Shown here one piece after another: positions 7,127 to 9,548 of a stretch of 9,548 nt of DNA. Position numbers and translations under genes: made by a program. Source of the stretch: Promethearchaeum sp. (GTDB lineage Archaea > Asgardarchaeota > Lokiarchaeia > Sigyniarchaeales > Promethearchaeaceae); contig JAUWPK010000111.1 in the NCBI GenBank assembly GCA_030611625.1, forward strand, positions 1 through 9,548. Reading direction: 5' to 3'. The notes below the pieces were generated by a model. It worked only from the letters and a program-made list of their open reading frames with translations, did not search any database and was not told the origin of the DNA. Position 1 is the first letter of the stretch; each line of letters starts with the position of its first letter.

Positions 7127-7717
7127 TTAAAAAAGTTTTTTCCATTTTTCTACAACTTTAAAAAATTCTTTGATTTGAGGGAGATCTAGATCAATTTTCT
7201 TAATTTTGAAAAAATCTACCCATCCTTGCCGTACATCACCTGGAACCAAAAGCGCTTCAAAATCATATATTGTATTAACAAATCTTAAATAACCATCAAA
7301 AAGCTCCTCATTTATAACTGTAGAGCCAAAAATTTTATTGACTCTTGTTGTAAAGCCCAAATATTGCTTGATAGGGTTAATATAATTAGTTTTATACCTG
7401 AGAACAATATAATTCTCCGGTTTACTCTTCTTATTTCCTTTTTTATCTCGAAAAATTGATTGAAATTCATTATTTTTATCTATAAAATTTTCAAAAACAT
7501 ATACGTAAAAGGAAAATGATTTTTCATATATTTTTTCAAAATCCATTTTCGATTCAAAATCAATCCTAACGTAAGAATCATCTTTTAAATCAAAAATCTT
7601 GTAATTTTTCTTGTATAAAAGTTTAAAAGCCTTCCCTATTTTCTCTATCAATTCTAAAATTGATAATTCCTTTTCAAATGTTCGCTCTATTGAAATTTCA
7701 AGGAATGGCTTAATCAT
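7127..7717 (-). CDS. hypothetical 196-aa protein, unrecognised
   Basis: I do not recognise this protein. It is soluble-looking, very rich in Phe, Tyr, Lys and Ile, with no cysteine and no transmembrane segment. An N-terminal part (about 1-76) alternates beta-like stretches with an amphipathic helix at 20-36; a charged, probably exposed loop follows at 88-102 (Lys/Asp/Asn-rich); then comes a beta-alpha section with YIVLRYKTNY (103-112) and a C-terminal helix ending KVVEKWKKLF. The only short motif that stands out is LLVPGDVRQGW at 156-166. The ATG at 7717 gives the full frame. It is followed 63 nt later by the PPP phosphatase on the same strand, so they may be co-transcribed, but no functional link can be shown. 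Codon use matches its neighbours, supporting a real gene. Confidence 0.65.
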   Translation of the reverse strand: MIKPFLEISIERTFEKELSILELIEKIGKAFKLLYKKNYKIFDLKDDSYVRIDFESKMDFEKIYEKSFSFYVYVFENFIDKNNEFQSIFRDKKGNKKSKPENYIVLRYKTNYINPIKQYLGFTTRVNKIFGSTVINEELFDGYLRFVNTIYDFEALLVPGDVRQGWVDFFKIKKIDLDLPQIKEFFKVVEKWKKLF

Positions 7718-7734
7718 AGTATTTATAGTGATTT

Positions 7735-7766
7735 ACTTCCTATGTCTTTTACTTCCTATGCCTTTT
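7735..7766. repeat. tandem 16-bp direct repeat before the 196-aa gene
   Basis: ACTTCCTATGTCTTTT at 7735-7750 is followed immediately by ACTTCCTATGCCTTTT at 7751-7766, one mismatch in 16. On the minus strand the copies lie 18-49 nt upstream of the ATG at 7717, in the expected promoter zone. A period of 16 bp is about one and a half helical turns. It could be a tandem regulator site or a chance slippage duplication. Confidence 0.7.
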
Positions 7767-7806
7767 AATTCAATTTTCTTTTACTTTTTATTTTTATATA
7801 ATAATA

Positions 7807-7836
7807 ATATCGAAAAAAAAAATTAAAAATCGATAT
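7807..7836 (-). terminator. hairpin with T10 run at the dehydrogenase 3' end
   Basis: A perfect 7-bp inverted repeat (ATATCGA at 7807-7813, TCGATAT at 7830-7836) brackets the stop codon of the dehydrogenase, and the loop contains a T10 run on the minus strand (7813-7822). The stem is AT-rich and weak, so the U-tract is the likelier termination signal. Confidence 0.45.
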
Positions 7837-8812
7837 CTTGGCCAATATTTTCTTTTAGAGCTCTGTCGTATACAAGTTTCGCAACAGCAACATCTTGGGC
7901 AGCAATTCCAACTGATTTAAAAACAGTGATCTCAGAAGGTGATTGTCGACCAGGAGTATTTCCGATAATTATATCTCCAATCGAAATAATATCATCAGAT
8001 GAAATAATCCCTTCATTAATCGGAATGATGTAATCTCCTGCTTCAGCAACGCATGCCTCTTTCAATCCAGCAACACGTAAATTTGCCCTCTTGATTGTTA
8101 AAGAATCCAGTTCTCTGGCTTTAGGAGCATGTGCACCAATGGATGAAATATGCATTCCTTCACGTATTTTTTCACCCGAAAACAATGGTTCTGAGCTTGT
8201 TGAGGCTGCCACTAATATATCGGTGCTGAAGAATTCATCCTTAACTTCATCAATTATTTCAATATCAATTCCAAGTTCTTTCTCTAGTTCTAGCTTAAAT
8301 GATTCAGAAGCCGCCCTATGAACATCAAATACTTTACATTTCTCCAATTTTTGATTTAAAGCCCAATATGTTGCAACAACTTGCTTCTTTGCTTGAGTTC
8401 CTGCACCGAATATGCTCATCGTAGTGCTGTCCTTGCGTGCCAAATATTTTACTGAAACACCAGTAGCTGCCCCAGTTCTCATTGCGGTAATCAATCCACC
8501 ATCCATAATACCCACAATTTCACCAGTATTAATATCTTGAATCATAATCTTGCCAAGAACCGTAGGCATATTATATTTCTCAGGATTATGCTTATACACT
8601 GAAACAATTTTAGTTGCGAGGGCATCCATCCCCCCTCCTATGATTCCTGGCATGATTAATGTTAATCCAGGAGCAGGATCCGTTATTGCAATACGTTGCG
8701 GAACTATAGCGTTTCCTAATGACAACTGCTTATAAGCATCTTCAACATATTCTAAGGTATCAGACATTGTTAAGAGCTCAGCAACATTCAATTTATTCAA
8801 AATTCGTACCAT
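7823..8812 (-). CDS. ornithine cyclodeaminase / alanine dehydrogenase / mu-crystallin family protein
   Basis: This 329-aa NAD(P)-dependent enzyme belongs to the OCD/mu-crystallin family, which acts on amino or imino acids. Diagnostic features are Lys68 in ALATKIV, the MDGGLITAMRTGAATG segment (103-118) with conserved Arg112, the Rossmann glycine motif FGAGTQA (135-141), an Asp at the end of the second strand (DVHR, D163), and FKSVGIAAQDVA (298-309) near the C terminus. Length is normal. At the position of the catalytic aspartate of bacterial ornithine cyclodeaminase (D228 in the Pseudomonas enzyme), the motif reads SIGAHAPKARELD with His228, so ornithine cyclodeamination is doubtful; alanine dehydrogenase, ketimine reductase or another imino-acid reaction is possible. 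The ATG at 8812 is the natural start. It is divergent from the thiolase-like gene across a 221-bp shared control region. Confidence 0.88.
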   Translation of the reverse strand: MVRILNKLNVAELLTMSDTLEYVEDAYKQLSLGNAIVPQRIAITDPAPGLTLIMPGIIGGGMDALATKIVSVYKHNPEKYNMPTVLGKIMIQDINTGEIVGIMDGGLITAMRTGAATGVSVKYLARKDSTTMSIFGAGTQAKKQVVATYWALNQKLEKCKVFDVHRAASESFKLELEKELGIDIEIIDEVKDEFFSTDILVAASTSSEPLFSGEKIREGMHISSIGAHAPKARELDSLTIKRANLRVAGLKEACVAEAGDYIIPINEGIISSDDIISIGDIIIGNTPGRQSPSEITVFKSVGIAAQDVAVAKLVYDRALKENIGQDIDF

Positions 8813-8874
8813 GTTTAAATTGAATCCCTTCTAGTAAAAAAACTTTTAATAGAAAAAAATGGAAATCTACATAC

Positions 8875-8883
8875 CATATATTC
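8875..8883 (-). promoter_or_regulatory. possible TATA box for the dehydrogenase gene
   Basis: On the minus strand, an AATATATGG stretch lies about 63 nt before the dehydrogenase ATG and would place transcription start near 8850, with a leader of roughly 40 nt. A second AT-rich candidate (CTATTAAAAG, 8843-8852) is closer to the gene. The choice between them is not settled by the sequence. Confidence 0.3.
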
Positions 8884-8959
8884 TTTATGAGAAATGGGAT
8901 TCTTTACCCAAATTTTCAATATGTTAATTAGAAAAACTAATCCCGCTTTTAATAAAGAA
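8881..8959. repeat. imperfect 21-bp inverted repeat in the divergent control region
   Basis: The left arm at 8881-8901 (TTCTTTATGAGAAATGGGATT) and the right arm at 8939-8959 are inverted copies matching at 17 of 21 positions, with perfect outer 8-bp (TTCTTTAT/ATAAAGAA) and inner 6-bp (GGGATT/AATCCC) blocks and a 37-nt spacer. The midpoint (8920) almost coincides with the middle of the gap between the two divergent starts (8923). Each arm is thus 68-74 nt from its own gene, next to its proposed TATA element. This fits a paired operator for a regulator of both genes. The rest of the gap (8813-9033) shows only promoter-like AT tracts; no RNA gene was seen. Confidence 0.7.
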
Positions 8960-8967
8960 ATAAAAGG

Positions 8968-8980
8968 TTATTTAAAATTA
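8968..8980 (+). promoter_or_regulatory. probable TATA/BRE promoter of the thiolase-like gene
   Basis: TTATTTAAAATTA, preceded by the purine-rich AAAAGG at 8962-8967 (BRE-like), fits an archaeal promoter. It predicts transcription start near 9000, leaving a leader of about 34 nt before the ATG at 9034. This argues against the in-frame upstream GTG at 8986. Confidence 0.45.
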
Positions 8981-9033
8981 AAGATGTGAACAAATTGATT
9001 AAATTTAGCGATAGACAATTAAGAATTCCAAAA

Positions 9034-9548
9034 ATGAGCAAGCCAGTTTATTTAGCCACCGTCGGAATGTCAAAATTTGGAAGATCTTTTCCTGAAACAC
9101 GAACTGAGGAACTTGCAATTCAAGCACTCACAGCTGCAGCAGATTTCGTCAAAATGACGCCCGCTGAACTAAAAAGCTATATCCATACTTGTTATTACGG
9201 GCATTTTGCTGATCATTTCGGAGATCAATTATTAGGTGAAGCAGTCATTCACGATCGACTGGGATTGGACCCACTTGGAAATATTGGTGTTAAAACGGGG
9301 GGCGCTACGGGGGGCTCTGCAATGTGGGAAGCAATTAAAGCTGTAGCTTCTGGATATAGTGATTGCGCCTTAGCGCTTGGATGGGAAAGAATGGATGAAG
9401 CTCCGACAGATGAAGGAAACCATTTGATTTCTGCGGCTGCAGATAAAGATTGGGAGACACCCATGGGCCATATTTACACAGGCTATTATGCCGTTATGGC
9501 TCAGAGATATTGTAAGATTTTCGGAAAATCTGAAGAATCTTTCCGCCG
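9034..9548 (+). CDS. thiolase-superfamily protein, N-terminal part (3' truncated by window edge)
   Basis: The first 171 codons of a thiolase-like protein are visible; the frame is open to the right edge. The start VYLATVGMSKFG matches the opening strand of archaeal acetyl-CoA acetyltransferase / SCP2-type thiolases, and the helix-strand ASGYSDCALALGWERM (105-120) matches the family's conserved AIASGxxDxALxxGxExM region. In thiolases the nucleophilic cysteine lies in a VExACASGG segment before this. Here the aligned text is VKTGGATGGSA (86-96), which puts Gly90 where cysteine is expected. It may therefore be a thiolase-fold protein without normal Claisen chemistry, or use another residue. The catalytic His and second Cys lie off-window. 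The ATG at 9034 fits the promoter; the frame is open back to 8956. Many archaeal thiolases are followed by a DUF35 partner gene, which cannot be checked here. Confidence 0.8.
   Translation, partial: MSKPVYLATVGMSKFGRSFPETRTEELAIQALTAAADFVKMTPAELKSYIHTCYYGHFADHFGDQLLGEAVIHDRLGLDPLGNIGVKTGGATGGSAMWEAIKAVASGYSDCALALGWERMDEAPTDEGNHLISAAADKDWETPMGHIYTGYYAVMAQRYCKIFGKSEESFR

Noticed and set aside
7735..7766. Tandem repeat as part of a CRISPR array or mobile element end
   Set aside because: Only two adjacent 16-bp copies without spacers, no target-site duplication and no transposase or cas gene nearby.
8881..8959. Inverted repeat as a tRNA, riboswitch or miniature transposon
   Set aside because: No T-loop or anticodon arm pattern, the loop is AT-rich without conserved motifs, no flanking direct repeats, and its position midway between divergent genes fits an operator better.
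8986..8988. In-frame GTG as start of the thiolase-like gene
   Set aside because: It falls upstream of the transcription start predicted from the TATA element at 8968-8980, and the extra residues do not resemble a thiolase N terminus; ATG 9034 fits both.
9249..9464. 71-aa minus-strand open frame at the right end
   Set aside because: It is antisense to the thiolase-like gene, whose frame has family motifs; the Ala/Ser/Pro-rich translation is typical of a shadow frame.

Overview
This is an AT-rich, gene-dense window from an archaeal chromosome. The strongest evidence is a cluster holding the exosome subunit Csl4 (with a C-terminal zinc ribbon), RNA polymerase subunit L (RpoL), a DUF99 protein and, divergently, a METTL5-type rRNA methyltransferase. 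That gene set is archaeal. A eukaryotic-type PPP protein phosphatase, the low GC and the long charged linkers would fit an Asgard (Loki-like) lineage, but this placement is inference; only 'archaeon' is well supported. No mobile element, CRISPR array, tRNA or rRNA was seen.

Layout. (1) 3-1433, plus strand: the 3' part of an M1 zinc aminopeptidase with a HEAT-like C-terminal region. The 5' end lies off the left edge. (2) 1467-3926, minus strand: a five-gene run read right to left as csl4, a 74-aa protein, rpoL, an RNase III-fold protein, and DUF99. Gaps are short and the last two genes overlap by 4 nt, so this is probably one operon for RNA synthesis, processing and decay. (3) 3980-4681, plus strand: the METTL5-type methyltransferase, divergent from csl4 across only 53 bp. 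(4) 4696-6018, minus: enolase. (5) 6068-7063, minus: PPP-family phosphatase. (6) 7127-7717, minus: an unrecognised 196-aa protein with a tandem 16-bp repeat before its start. (7) 7823-8812, minus: ornithine cyclodeaminase / mu-crystallin family dehydrogenase. (8) 8813-9033: the longest non-coding gap, with an imperfect 21-bp inverted repeat almost exactly centred between the two divergent genes. (9) 9034 to the right edge, plus: N-terminal half of a thiolase-like protein in which the usual nucleophilic cysteine appears to be glycine.

How the genes fit together. The csl4-rpoL-RNase III-DUF99 run plus the divergent rRNA methyltransferase is an information-processing neighbourhood: RNA polymerase assembly, exosome substrate capture, a possible dsRNA nuclease, an endonuclease-V-like fold protein and an rRNA modification enzyme. 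Enolase is a stand-alone housekeeping gene. The dehydrogenase and thiolase-like genes share one divergent control region and may be co-regulated, though no shared pathway can be read from the sequence.

The points most worth following are the long acidic N-terminal extension on RpoL, the incomplete catalytic set of the RNase III-like protein, the unexplained 74-aa protein between csl4 and rpoL, the cysteine-less thiolase, and the symmetric operator-like inverted repeat.
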